Shown here: one piece after another, positions 9,777-20,700 of the stretch
Layout: every line of letters begins with the position of its first letter
Numbering within the stretch: the first letter of the stretch is position 1
Origin: Neoarius graeffei
Lineage: Eukaryota > Chordata > Actinopteri > Siluriformes > Ariidae
Reading direction: 5' to 3'
Assembly (NCBI RefSeq): GCF_027579695.1
Contig: NC_083572.1
Span: forward strand, 18,576,421-18,640,420
DNA: 64,000 bases
Notes under the pieces: generated by a model
Seen by the model: the letters and a program-made list of their open reading frames with translations, nothing else
What the model was told of the DNA's origin: nothing
The model's database searches: none
Translations under genes and position numbers: made by a program

Positions 9777-10122
9777 TTGCACCATTACACAATAAATATT
9801 CACAGTGAAAATATTTTGTAAGCACGTTTCATGAACCAAGTTATAGGATTTGTTGACAACTCGCATCGAGTTCGTTACACTTCTACCCGGCGTGAAGCAC
9901 TGACAGTCATGTGGTTGTGACGTCATCGTAAACAAATCCATTCTACTCATCCAGACGACTTCGCAACAGCAACGTTGCCAGATCTTTCCACTCTGGAACC
10001 AGTTCTCAAAAGATTGCGTTTTGGGGCACCCAAAACGCCGGTGCTGTGTGGATGCCAGTCCTAAACGATAAACAATTGTATCCGATTCACCTGAATCCAT
10101 TGCCATGTGGACAGGGCCTGAG
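9103..10122. mobile_element. MITE with inverted ends CATCCACATG-ACAATGG
   Basis: The left end GGCTACATCCACATGACAAT is mirrored by the right end CCATTGCCATGTGGACAGGG. About 1 kb long, with a (CT)n run at 9739-9772. The 160-codon minus-strand frame 10106-9624 lies wholly inside, translates the microsatellite as RERERE and has no domain, so it is not a gene. The ends resemble hAT-type MITEs. Confidence 0.6.
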
Positions 10123-10465
10123 TTAAAGGATCATGAACGGAGGCGATGATTTCTTCGTCTGTGATGGAAATGATGGAGGTTACCGGTGTATCATTGTCAA
10201 TGTCCACTCACTGACTTGCTATGTTTTCTAAATGTTCACCATTCAGTTCATTCATGTGTTGCAAATCACAGATGATGGCATTTATGTCGTGCCGCGGGGC
10301 TGGGGGTATAAAAACACCACCGGTATGCTTTAACTAGGTGTTAAGTTTAGCAGTATCAACAGTCATTTAATCCTTTTATCAATCATTTGATCACTGTTCT
10401 TGATAATTGTTAGTTATCAACACCTAAGCGAGGCTCTTTAAGCCTTTGTTTTATGGCATTAAGAC
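10123..10465. other. Intergenic, nothing recognised
   Basis: It contains GGGGGTATAAAAACACCACC near 10300, which looks like a promoter fragment of an old element. No coding signal was seen. Confidence 0.4.
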
Positions 10466-11000
10466 ATTACATTACAGGCATTTAGCAGACACTCTTATCC
10501 AGAACGTCGTACAACAGGACCCTGACACACCCCACCCAGTGTGCAATTGTGGGTTAGTGTCAGGGAATGATAATAGATAGATGTAAGCATGGAAGGAATA
10601 TTTATTTAAAAGAGTGATAACAGGCAAACAATCCAACTGGGCAGGCAAGATCAAAACCATTAAATGAGTAAAGGGTCAGGCGAGGCACAAACAGACAAAC
10701 ACAAGGAACAGGAATCAGAAAACCAACCACAGAAACAAGGCTCAGTAAAGCATCACAATGAACTCAACACTTCGCATGTGTTTAAACAGTCTTTATATAG
10801 GTGCAGAGATTGCACCTTAATCATGAGCAGGTGTGCGTCATTAACAGCACATGCAAGAGTCCAACTGGTGCATGCACCAAAGCATGCAGGTCTGATAGTT
10901 AGGTGCCTTGCTCAAGGGCACTTTATCCATTCCTGCTGGTCCAGGGAATCAAACCAGCAACCTTCTGGTCCCAAAGCTACTTCTCTAACCTCTAGGCCAT
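10466..11000 (-). mobile_element. Second tRNA-type SINE family, split by a solo LTR
   Basis: On the minus strand it has a head (CTAGAGGTTAGAGAAGTAGC, then GGTTGCTGGTTTGATTCCC), the motif CCCTTGAGCAAGGCACCTAA, and the 3' end GATAAGAGTGTCTGCTAAAT followed by TGTAATGTAATG. A related copy lies at 62521-62700. The element is interrupted by the solo LTR at 10558-10897. Confidence 0.75.
10558..10897 (-). mobile_element. Solo LTR, 340 bases
   Basis: The plus strand begins TGTCAGGGAA and ends GGTCTGATA, and GTTAG is duplicated on both sides (10553-10557, 10898-10902), the 5-base duplication usual for Gypsy-like or retroviral integration. On the minus strand a TATA-like box (CTATATAAAG, near 10791-10800) precedes a polyadenylation signal AATAAA (10606-10601). 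No internal genes are left, so this is a solo LTR. It has integrated into a SINE. Confidence 0.8.
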
Positions 11001-11118
11001 GACTTCCTCATTATTGTTAACACGTATTGTTACATGTATAACACATATTGTTAACGTGACTGCAGACGTGATTATTTATTGTTTGTCTCTGGTGGGAAGA
11101 GGAACACATGACTCAGTG

Positions 11119-11510
11119 TGTCATGTAAGCAGACAAATGACGGATGTAACTGCAGGAAGAGTGTTTATTTACAAACAGACACGCAAACAGTTCAAAGCCG
11201 TAAGACAAAGGCACGGTCATGAAATGGGCAATGGTAAACAGAATAGCAGAGGCAAAAACGAAAGGCAGAATCCAAATACACAAAACAAAGTCAAAACCAG
11301 AAAGGCAATACACAGGTACAAGGCTTGGTAATGTGAGACACTAGGTACAATGCGTATACTTCGCCAAGTCTGTGTGTTTAGAGAGTCCTTATAAGCATGC
11401 TGTGATGGAGCTCTAATCCGGAACAGGTGCGTAGAAATTAGTCCTAATGGCACTGTGCGCATTGTAACCTGCAGTGCCCACTCCCAGCACCAATGCACAA
11501 GGATGTGACA
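11119..11510 (-). mobile_element. Solo LTR, 392 bases
   Basis: Ends TGTCA...TGACA, with CAGTG duplicated on both sides (11114-11118, 11511-11515). On the minus strand TTATAAGGACTC (near 11386-11395) precedes AATAAACACTC (11169 leftward). The layout matches the LTR 220 bases to the left, but the sequence is divergent. Frames within it (11217-11498, 11113-11313) are not genes. Confidence 0.8.
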
Positions 11511-11515
11511 CAGTG

Positions 11516-11814
11516 ATGCTTTTCTGAAGACTCTGCCTCATTGTCACTCAAGGTGGGGGACACGAACTTAGTTTGTTACATGTGAAAGTTAGTAAAAGAG
11601 CTCATTATAGCAGGGGTGCAGGGTATTTAACAATGTAAAAACACATTAATAATTACCTTCACCAACTGTGTTGGAGGAGGTTATGTTTTTGCCTCCATTT
11701 GTTTGTTTGATTGATTGTCCTTTCTGAACATAACTCAAGAAATAGTGAATAGATTTTGATGAAATTTTGAGGAAAGGTGGGCCAAGGAACAATTGATTAG
11801 ATTTTGATGAAAAT
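11516..11814. other. Intergenic, nothing recognised
   Basis: AT-rich, no gene seen. Near 11680-11800 there is an old repeat containing the words GAATAGATTTTGATGAAATT and TTAGATTTTGATGAAAAT. Confidence 0.4.
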
Positions 11815-11890
11815 CCTGAGTGCTGTATTACAAGCAAACAATGTATTAGTTAAGGGGTGTAAACATTTTTTGCAACCTTCTTTTTCTTTT
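11815..11890. mobile_element. Fragment of a Tc1 3' end
   Basis: GAGTGCTGTATTACAAGCAA then GTATTAGTTAAGGGGTGTAA matches the terminal part of the decayed Tc1 at 59505-61113. It shows the unoccupied form of the TTAA site used by the MITE there. Confidence 0.55.
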
Positions 11891-12849
11891 CCTTTTCCCC
11901 CCCTAAAATGTTTTTCACTTGAATTTTGTTGGCTGGTACATCACACACACAAAAAGGAAACAGATCTGACATGCTTAATCTTGATTAAATTTTTACATCA
12001 AAAAAAAAAATCTGCTATTTTGCCAGGGGACGGTAGACTTTTTGTCATCACTGTAATTCTGCTTGGAAGCAAATGGTTTTAAATGGTTGCCAGGAATCGT
12101 AGGGTCATCAAGACCTGTAAGAGGACAAGGACTGTCTGGTTTAACAATGTTGGTCTTTCTAAACCTGGGCCCAACTCAGCATATACTGTACCAAGATAAT
12201 GGCTCCTGGAAATGTAAATAGGCTCATTAACCAGTCATCATCACTGGCAAAGACATCATTGGCAACAACACCACTTTGCCACACACATCATCCTATTCTT
12301 TGTTTGCATGTGACATCATAGCTAATTATGCATGAGGCTTTGAACCGGAAGTGGCCATGTTGGAGGATATATAGTTGTGGCCAAAAATTTTGAGACTGGC
12401 ACAAATGGTGGTTTTCACAAAGTTTGCTGCTTCAGTGTTTTTAGATCTTTTTGTCAGATGTTTCTACAGTATACTGAAGTACAATTACAACCCCGATTCC
12501 AAAAAAGTTGGGACAAAGTACAAATTGTAAATAAAAACGGAATGCAATAATTTACAAATCTCAAAAACTGATATTGTATTCACAATAGAACATAGACAAC
12601 ATATCAAATGTCGAAAGTGAGACATTTTGAAATTTCATGCCAAATATTGGCTCATTTGAAATTTCATGACAGCAACACATCTCAAAAAAGTTGGGACAGG
12701 GGCAATAAGAGGCTGGAAAAGTTAAAGGTACAAAAAAGGAACAGCTGGAGGACCAAATTGCAACTCATTAGGTCAATTGGCAATAGGTCATTAACATGAC
12801 TGGGTATAAAAAGAGCATCTTGGAGTGGCAGCGGCTCTCAGAAGTAAAG

Positions 12850-13872
12850 ATGGGAAGAGGATCATCGATCCCCCTAATTCTGCGCCGACAAATAGTGGAG
12901 CAATATCAGAAAGGAGTTCGACAGTGTAAAATTGCAAAGAGTTTGAACATATCATCATCTACAGTGCATAATATCATCAAAAGATTCAGAGAATCTGGAA
13001 GAATCTCTGTGTGTAAGGGTCAAGGCCGGAAAACCATACTGGGTGCCCGTGATCTTCGGGCCCTTAGACGGCACTGCATCACATACAGGCGTGCTTCTGT
13101 ATTGGAAATCACAAAATGGGCTCAGGAATATTTCCAGAGAACATTATCTGTGAACACAATTCACCGTGCCATCCACTGTTGCCAGCTAAAACTCTATAGT
13201 TCAAAGAAGAAGCCGCATCTAAACATGATCCAGAAGCGCAGAAGTCTTCTCTGGGCCAAGGCTCATTTAAAATGGACTGTGGCAAAGTGGAAAACTGTTC
13301 TGTGGTCAGACGAATCAAAATTTGAAGTTCTTTATGGAAATCAGGGAAGCCGTGTCATTCGGACTAAAGAGGAGAAGGACGACCCAAGTTGTTATCAGCG
13401 CTCAGTTCAGAAGCCTGCATCTTTGATGGTATGGGGTTACATTAGTGCGTGTGGCATGGGCAGCTTACACATCTGGAAAGCCACCATCAATGCTGAACGG
13501 TATATCCAGGTTCTAGAGCAACATATGCTCCCATCCAGACGACATCTCTTTCAGGGAAGACCTTGCATTTTCCAACATGACAATGCCAAACCACATACTG
13601 CATCAATTACAGCATCATGGCTGCGTAGAAGAAGGGTCCGGGTACTGAACTGGCCAGCCTGCAGTCCAGATCTTTCACCCACAGAAAATATTTGGCGCAT
13701 CATAAAACGGAAGATACGACAAAAAAGACCTAAGACAGTTGAGCAACTAGAATCCTACATTAGACAAGAATGGGTTAACATTCCTGTCCCTAAACTTGAG
13801 CAACTTGTCTCCTCAGTCCCCAGACGTTTACAGACTGTTGTAAAGAGAAAAGGGGATGTCTCACAGTGGTAA
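12850..13872 (+). CDS. Tc1-family transposase, DD34E, intact
   Basis: This 340-residue cut-and-paste transposase would bind the element's inverted ends and move it into TA sites. The start MGRGSSIPL at 12850 is preferred over the upstream in-frame ATG at 12796 because it gives the usual 340-residue Tc1 length and matches the family's N-terminus. Paired helix-turn-helix DNA-binding regions span roughly residues 5-110. The catalytic residues are visible: D in WSDESKFE, D in FQHDNAKPH, and E in SPTENIW, with 34 residues between the second D and the E. A GRKT motif lies between the DNA-binding parts. No frameshift or internal stop was seen. The stop at 13870-13872 lies 40 bases before a SINE insertion, so the gene escaped disruption. 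Whether the protein is active cannot be told from sequence alone. Confidence 0.93.
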   Translation: MGRGSSIPLILRRQIVEQYQKGVRQCKIAKSLNISSSTVHNIIKRFRESGRISVCKGQGRKTILGARDLRALRRHCITYRRASVLEITKWAQEYFQRTLSVNTIHRAIHCCQLKLYSSKKKPHLNMIQKRRSLLWAKAHLKWTVAKWKTVLWSDESKFEVLYGNQGSRVIRTKEEKDDPSCYQRSVQKPASLMVWGYISACGMGSLHIWKATINAERYIQVLEQHMLPSRRHLFQGRPCIFQHDNAKPHTASITASWLRRRRVRVLNWPACSPDLSPTENIWRIIKRKIRQKRPKTVEQLESYIRQEWVNIPVPKLEQLVSSVPRRLQTVVKRKGDVSQW

Positions 13873-13912
13873 ACATGGCCTTGTCCCAACTTTTTTGAAA
13901 TGTGTTGTTGTC

Positions 13913-14291
13913 TCATCTCATCTCATTATCTCTAGCCGCTTTATCCTGTTCTACAGGGTCGCAGGCAAGCTGGAGCCTATCCCAGCTGACTATGGGCGAA
14001 AGGCGGGGTACACCCTGGACAAGTCGCCAGGTCATCACAGGGCTGACACATAGACACAGACAACCATTCACACTCACATTCACACCTACGGTCAATTTAG
14101 AGTCACCAGTTAACCTAACCTGCATGTCTTTGGACTGTGGGGGAAACCGGAGCACCCGGAGGAAACCCACGCGGACACGGGGAGAACATGCAAACTCCGC
14201 ACAGAAAGGCCCTCGCCGGCCACAGGGCTCGAACCCGGACCTTCTTGCTGTGAGGCGACAGCGCTAACCACTACACCACCGTGCCGCCCAT
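13913..14291 (-). mobile_element. tRNA-derived SINE, tail type I, full length
   Basis: Minus-strand copy, 379 bases, flanked by the 12-base duplication TGTGTTGTTGTC (13901-13912, 14292-14303). The uninterrupted site can be seen in the sister Tc1 at 54258-54269. The head has box A and box B promoter motifs, and the tail reads GATAATGAGATGAGATGAGA. Confidence 0.95.
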
Positions 14292-14766
14292 TGTGTTGTT
14301 GTCATGAAATTTAAAACCACCTAATTTTTCTCTTTAAATTATACATTTTCTCAGTTTAAACATTTGATATGTCATCTATGTTCTATTCTGAATAAAATAT
14401 GAAATTTTGAAACTTCCACATCATTGCATTCCGTTTTTATTTACAATTTGTACTTTGTCCCAACTTTTTTGGAATCGGGGTTGTATAAGCATTTCATAAG
14501 TTTCAAAGGCTTTTATTGACGAATACATCAAGTTTATGCAAAGAGTCAATATTTATAGTGTTGACCCTTCTTTTTCAAGACTCCTGCAATTCACCCTGGC
14601 ACACTGGATATCAGCTTGTGGGCCACATCCTAACTAATGGCAACCCATTCTTGCATAATCGGTGCTTGGAGTTTATCACAATTTTTGGGTTTTTGTTTGT
14701 CCATCCGCTTTTTGAGGATTGACCACAGGTTCTCGATGGGATTAAGATCTGGGGAGTTGGCCATGG

Positions 14767-14973
14767 AGGAGGCCCCGGGGAAGGAGGCCCCGGGGAAGAC
14801 CCAGGACACACTGGAGGGACTATGTCTCTTGGCTGGCCTGGGAATGCCTCGGTGTTCTTCCCGAGGCCGAGGTGTCTGGGGAGAGGGAAGTTTGGGCTTC
14901 CATGCTCAGACTGCTGCCTCCGCGACCCGGCCCCAGATAAGTGGAAGAAAATAAGATGAGATGAGATGAGATG
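14767..14973 (+). mobile_element. Rex3 LINE, 5'-truncated 3' end
   Basis: It matches the last 200 bases of the Rex3 at 17731-21109 (plus strand here: GACCCAGGACACACTGGAGG, GCTGGCCTGGGAATGCCTC, then CAGATAAGTGGAAGAAAATA and a GATGAGATGAG tail). A 12-base duplication AGTTGGCCATGG flanks it (14755-14766, 14974-14985). Classic truncated target-primed insertion. Confidence 0.85.
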
Positions 14974-15603
14974 AGTTGGCCATGGACCCAAAATTTCAAT
15001 GTTTTGTTCCCTGAGCCACTAAGTTATCACTTTTGCCTTGTGACATGGTGCTCCATCATGCTGGAAAAACATTGTTCATCATCAACTCGCTCCTGGATCA
15101 TTGGGAGAAGTTACTCTTGGAGGATGTTTTGATGCCATTCTTTATTCATGGCAGTGTTCTCCAGCAAAATTGTGAGTGAGCCCACTCCCTTGGATGAGAA
15201 GCAACCCCACACATGAATAGTCTCAGGATGACTATCACTGTTGGCATAACACAGGACTCATGGTAGCGCTCACCTTTTCTTCTCCGGACAATCATTTTTC
15301 CAGATGTCCCAAACAGTCTGAAGGGGGCTTCATCAGAGAAAACTTTTTGCAGGACTTTTTGCAGACTGCAGAGGACTGGGGTAAAGTTATTTTCTCTGAT
15401 AAAGCCCCTTCATAGCTCTTTGCAGCCTGTAATTACTCACAATTAATACCATCTTATGAATTACTAATGAATTAATTATTATGTTTTTGGGGATTATGAA
15501 GTTGCCTCATTTGATATGAAATGTTACATGCCTGAGTGGCGAGTTGTGTATTTAGCTGTAATTCCCGACATACCCACAAGGTGTCGCAAATGCTATATGT
15601 TTA

Positions 15604-15630
15604 TAAAACACACACACACACACACACACA
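15604..15630. repeat. (CA)n microsatellite
   Basis: About 13 CA units directly abutting the left end of a Tc1 element. Confidence 0.95.
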
Positions 15631-17132
15631 CAGTGGTGCTTGAAAGTTTGTGAACACTTTAGAATTTTCTATATTTCTGCATAAATATGACCTAAAACAT
15701 CAACAGATTTTCACACAAGTCCTAAAAGTAGATAAAGAGAACCCAGTTAAACAAACGAGACAAAATATTATACTTGATCATTTATTTATTGAGGAAAATG
15801 ATCCAATATTACATATTTGTGAGTGGCAAAAGTATGTGAGCCTCTAGGATTAGCAGTTAATTTTAAGGTGAAATGAGAGTCACGTGTTTTCAATCAATGT
15901 GGCAATCAGGTGTGAGTGGGATGAACAAAGGAGATTTCTGAGGACCTCAGAAAAAGCGTTGTTGATGCTCATCAGGCTGGAAAAGGTTACAAAACCATCT
16001 CTAAAGAGTTTGGACTCCACCAATCCACAGTCAGACAGATTGTGTACAAATGGAGGAAATTCAAGACCATTGTTAAACTCCCCAGGAGTGGTCAACCAAC
16101 AAAGATCACTCCAAGAGCACGGTGTGTAATAGTCGGCGAGGTCACAAAGGACCCCAGGGTAACTTCTAAGCAACCTAAGGCCTCTTTCACATTGGCTAAT
16201 GTTAATGTTCATTATCAAGAGAATACTGAACAACAATGGTGTGCGTGGCAGAATTGCAAGGAGAAAGCCACTGCTCTCCAAAAAAACCATTGCTGCTCGT
16301 CTGCAGTTTGCTAAAGGTCACGTGGACAAGCCAGAAGGCTATTGGAAAAATGTTTTGTGGATGGATGAGACTAAAATAGAACTTTTTGGTTTAAATGAGA
16401 AGCGTTATGTTTGGAGAAAGGAAAATACTGCATTCCAGCATAAGAACCTTATCCCATCTGTGAAACTTGGTGGTGGTAGTGTCATGGTTTGGGCCTGTTT
16501 TGCTGCATCTGGGCCAGGACGGCTTGCCATCATTGATGGAACAATGAATTCTGGATTATACCAGAAAATTCTAAAGGAAAATGTCAGGACATCTGTCCAT
16601 GAACTGAATCTCAAGAGAAGGTGGGTCATGCAGCAAGACAATGACCCTAAGCACACAAGTCGTTCTACCAAAGAATGGTTAAAGAAAAATAAAGGTAATG
16701 TTTGGAATAGCCAAGTCAAAGTCCTGACCTTAATCCAATTGAAATGTAGTGGAAGGACCTGAAGCGAGCAGTTCATGTGAGGAAACCCACCAACATCCCA
16801 GAGTTGAAGCTGTTCTGTATGGAGGAATGGGCTAAAATTCCATTCAAGCCTGATCAACAGTTACCGGAAATGTTTAGTTGCAGTTATTGCTGCACAAGGG
16901 GGTCACACCAGATACTGAAAGCAAAGGCTCACATACCTTACACAGATGTGTAATACTGGATCATTTTCCTCAATAAATAAACGATCAAGTATAATATTTT
17001 TGCCTCATTTGTTTAACTGGGTTCTCTTTATCTACTTTTAGGACTTGTGTGAAAATCTGATGATGCTTTAGGTCATATTTATGCAGAAATATAGAAAATT
17101 CTAAAGAGTTCACAAACTTTCAGGCACCACTG
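15631..17132 (+). mobile_element. Tc1 family B, copy 1
   Basis: Inverted ends CAGTGGTGCTTGAAAGTTTG and their reverse complement. TA follows on the right; on the left the CA microsatellite replaces it. About 1.5 kb. Relative to copy 2 it has lost about 75 bases including the transposase start. Confidence 0.9.
15928..16916 (+). pseudogene. Tc1 family B transposase, broken
   Basis: Recognisable blocks include VHQAGKGYK-like and VDKPEGYWKNVLWMDETKIE, then GGGSVMVWACFAASGPG and MQQDNDPKHTSRSTKEW. Frameshifts separate the N-terminal part (15884-16129), middle (16042-16314) and main block (16199-16762). The final E region is shifted (near 16740, GTAGTGG for a Trp block). The start codon is deleted. 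Not functional. Confidence 0.85.
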
Positions 17133-17718
17133 TATGACTATAAACTATGACAAAAACCACCACTACCAGCTAATCTAGCCAGCTACTAACTATTATAATT
17201 TTTTTCAACTTAGCTAATATGCTAGCTCGGTATGTTAACCATACTGAAAAGGTTTTGAACAATGTAGCTAGGTAATACTAACTGCTGCTAGCTACTGCTA
17301 AATATGACAAATGTTACATTGGTTAATATGATATGTTTGAGAAAAAGGGAACTTTATAATTGCTGGGAAGTCTTGAGACTCACTCTGCACATGCTCAGTA
17401 GTATCCTAAAAGTCTTTTACGTGACCAGATTTCTGAGACAAAAATCAGGGACATTTTTGGTTCGGCGGTGGAAATATCATTAAAACATCTAATGTTTTCA
17501 TCTTTGGAATAAAAAGGTGGGATATTTCTAGTTTTCATGTATTTTGATCATGCATTGCATAAAAAGTGGGATTTTCCTCACTGAGTGCAGTGTCGGCTGA
17601 TTCTGCAAATGCTTTAGGTTAACATGAATTAAAGACAATGTGAAAATCTCTCGTATGGGTACATAGTTTAGATTTATAGAGTCTTAAATTGTAGGCTAGC
17701 TGAAATAGATGTTTTAGA
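17133..17718. other. Intergenic, nothing recognised
   Basis: AT-rich sequence with many GCTAG/CTAGC words near 17160-17300. No gene signal. Confidence 0.45.
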
Positions 17719-17730
17719 CCCATGAAAGTA

Positions 17731-20700
17731 TCCATCCATCCATCCATCCATCCATCCATCCATCTTCTACCGCTTATCCGGATCCGGGTTGCGGGGGTAA
17801 CAGCCTAAGCAGAGCAGCCCAGACTTCCCTCTCCCCAGCCACCTCCACCAGCTCTTCCGGGGGAATACTGAGGCGTTCCCAGGCCAGCTGAGAGATGTAA
17901 TCTCTCCAGCGTGTCCTGGGTCTGCCCCTGGGTCTCCTCCCGGTGGGGCATGCCCAGAAAACCTCCCTTGGGAGGCGTCCAGGGGGCATCCTAACAAGGT
18001 GCCCAAACCACCTCAACTGACTCCTTTTGATGTGGAGGGGCAGCGGTTCTCCTCCGAGTCTCTCCCGAATGACTGAAGCTTCTCACCCTGTCTCTAAGGG
18101 AGAGCCCAGCCACCCTGCGGAGAAAACTAATTTCTACCGCTTGTATCTGCGATCTCACTCTTTCAGTCACTACCCATAGCTCGAGACCATAGGTGAGAGT
18201 GGGAACGTAGATGGACCAGTGAATTGAGAGCTTTGCCTTTTGGCTCAGCTTTCTCTTTCCCACAACAGACCGGTTTAGCATCTGCATCACTGCTGACACT
18301 GCCTCGATCCTTCTGTCCAACTCCCGCTCCCCCTTACCCTCACTCGTGAACAAAACCCCGAGATAGTTAAACTCCTCCACTTTAGGTAGCAACTCCCCCC
18401 TGACCTGGAGTAGGCACTCTACCTGTTTCCAGCTGAGCACCATGGCCATGGACTTGGAGGTGCTGATCCTCATCCCAGCCGCTTTGCACTCAGCTGCAAA
18501 CCATCCCAGCACATGCTGTAAGTCACAGATTGATGAAGCCAACAGGACTACATCATCCGCAAAAAAGAGAGACATGATCCTGATGCCACCAAACCAGACA
18601 CCCTCTGTCCCTTGGCTGCACCTAGAAATTCTGTCCATAAAAGTTATGAGCAGAACTGGTGACAAAGGACAGCCTTGGCGGAGTCCAACATGCACCAGGA
18701 ACGAGTCCGATTTACTGCTGGCAATGCGAACCAAACTCCTGCTCCAGTCATACATGGGACTGAATGGCCTGCAGTAGTGGGCCCTGAACCCCACACTCCC
18801 GAAGCCCCCCCCACAGGGCACCACGAGGGACACAGTCATAAGCCTTCTCCAGGTCCACAAAACACATGTAGACCAATTGGGCAAACTCCCATGCACTCTT
18901 CAATACCCTTGCAAGGGTAAAGAGCTGGTCCAGTGTTCCACGACCAGGACGAAAACCACATTGTTCCTCCTGAATCTGAGGTTCGACTATCGACCGAACT
19001 CTCCTCTCCAGCACCCCAGCATAGGCTTTCCCAGGGAGGCTGAGAAGTGTGATCCCCCTATAGTTAGAACACACTCTCCAGTCCCCCTTTTTAAAAAGGG
19101 GGACCACCACCCCAGTCTGCCAATCCAGAGGCACTGTCCCCGACCTCCATGCAATGTTGAAGAGATGTGTCAGACAAGACAGCCCAACAACATCCAGTGC
19201 CTTCAGGAACTCAGGATGAATCTCATCCGCCCCGGATCCCGGCCACCGAGGAGCTTTTTAACCACCTCGGCAACCTCAGCCCTTGTGATAGGCAAGTCCT
19301 CCCAAGCACCCTCAGACTCTGCGTCCTCCTCAGACAACATGAAGGTAGGATTGAGGAGATCCTCAAAGTATTCCTTCCAGCATTGGATGATGTCCCCAGT
19401 TGAGGTCAACAGCACTTCATCCTTGCTGTAAACAGTATGGACAGAGCACTGTTTTCCTTTCCTGAGCTGCCAGACAGTTTGCCAGAATCTCTTCGAGGCT
19501 GACCTAAAGTCACCTTCCATGGCCTCTCCGAACTCCTCCCATGCCCGAGTTTTTGCTTCAGTGACTGCCAGAGCCGCATTCCACTTGGCCCATTGGTATC
19601 TGTCAGCTGCCTCTGGAGACCCACAGGCTAACCAAGCCCGATAGGACTCCTTCTTCAGCTTGATGGCTCCCCTCACCACAGGTGTCCACCAGCGGGTTCA
19701 GGGATTACCGCCACAACAGGCACCAACAACCTTGCAGCCACAGCTCTGCACGGCCGCCTCAGCAATGGAGGTGCGGAACATGGTCCACTCGGACTCAATA
19801 TCCCCATCCTCCCCCGGTATGCAGTTGAAGCTCTGCCGGATGTGACTGTTGAAGATCTGACAGATGGGAGCCTCCGTCAGATGTTCCCAGCATACCCTCA
19901 CTACTCGTTTGGGCCTGCTTGGTCTGTCCAGCCTCCTCCCCCGCCATCTGATCCAGCTTGCCACCAGGTAGTGATCAGTTGACAGCTCTGCTTCTCTCTT
20001 CACCCAAGTGTCCAAGACATACAGTCGTAGATCAGATGAAACAACTACAAAGTCAATCATCGATCTGCGGCCTAGGGTGTCCTCAAGCCACGTGCACTTA
20101 TGGACACCCTTATGCTCGAACATGGTGTTTGTTATGGCCAAACCGTGCATGGCACAAAAGTCCAACAACTGAACACCACTCGGGTTCAGATCAGGCAGGC
20201 CATTCCTCCCAATCACACCCCTCCAGGTCTCACTGTCATTGCCCACGTGAGCCCTGAAGTCCCCCAGTAAAACAATGGAGTCCCCTTGTGGTGCACTGTC
20301 TAGCACCCCACTCAAGGACTCCAAGAAGGCCGGGTACTCCGAACTACCATTTGACGCATAAGCGCAAATGATAGTCAGCGACCGTTGCCCAACCCGAAGG
20401 TGCAGGGAAACGACCCTCTCATTCACTGGGGAGAACTCCGATGTTAGCACACCAAACTGGGGGCTACCAATAGCCCCACCCATGCCCAGCGCTGCTCACC
20501 CTTGGCAACTTCAGCATAGAAGAGAGTCCAACCCCTCTCCAGGAAATTGGTTCCAGAGCCCAAGCTATGCGTTGAGGTGAGCTCAACTATATCTAGTTGG
20601 TACCGCTCAACCTCATGCACAAGCTCAGGCTCCTTTCCCATCAGAGAGGTGACATTCCATGTCCCAAAAGTCAGTTTTGTCAGCCAGGGATCAGTACGCC

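Larger units (their letters stand above)
12488..14483 (+). mobile_element. Tc1 family A, copy 1 (intact transposase)
   Basis: Flanked by TA (12486-12487, 14484-14485). Inverted ends of about 60 bases begin CAACCCCGATTCCAAAAAAG, and similarity between the two ends extends further inward. Without the 379-base SINE at 13913-14291 it would be about 1.6 kb, the usual Tc1 length. It carries one uninterrupted transposase gene. A second, broken copy lies at 52857-54450. Confidence 0.95.
12371..15420 (-). mobile_element. Decayed Tc1-like element hosting two insertions
   Basis: The left terminus TAGTTGTGGCCAAAAATTTT is a Tc1-type end. Antisense transposase-like sequence resumes at 14486-14754 and 14986-15420, including the inverted form of the conserved N-P-I-E-N block near 14735. 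The gap is filled by a younger Tc1 (12488-14483) and a Rex3 fragment (14767-14973). The right terminus is not recognisable. Confidence 0.6.

Noticed and set aside
9624-10106. 160-codon minus-strand frame
   Set aside because: Runs through a (CT)n microsatellite inside a MITE. No domain or conserved pattern.
18877-19431. 184-codon plus-strand frame and other plus-strand frames over 18400-21050
   Set aside because: Antisense shadows of the Rex3 coding strand with no domain.
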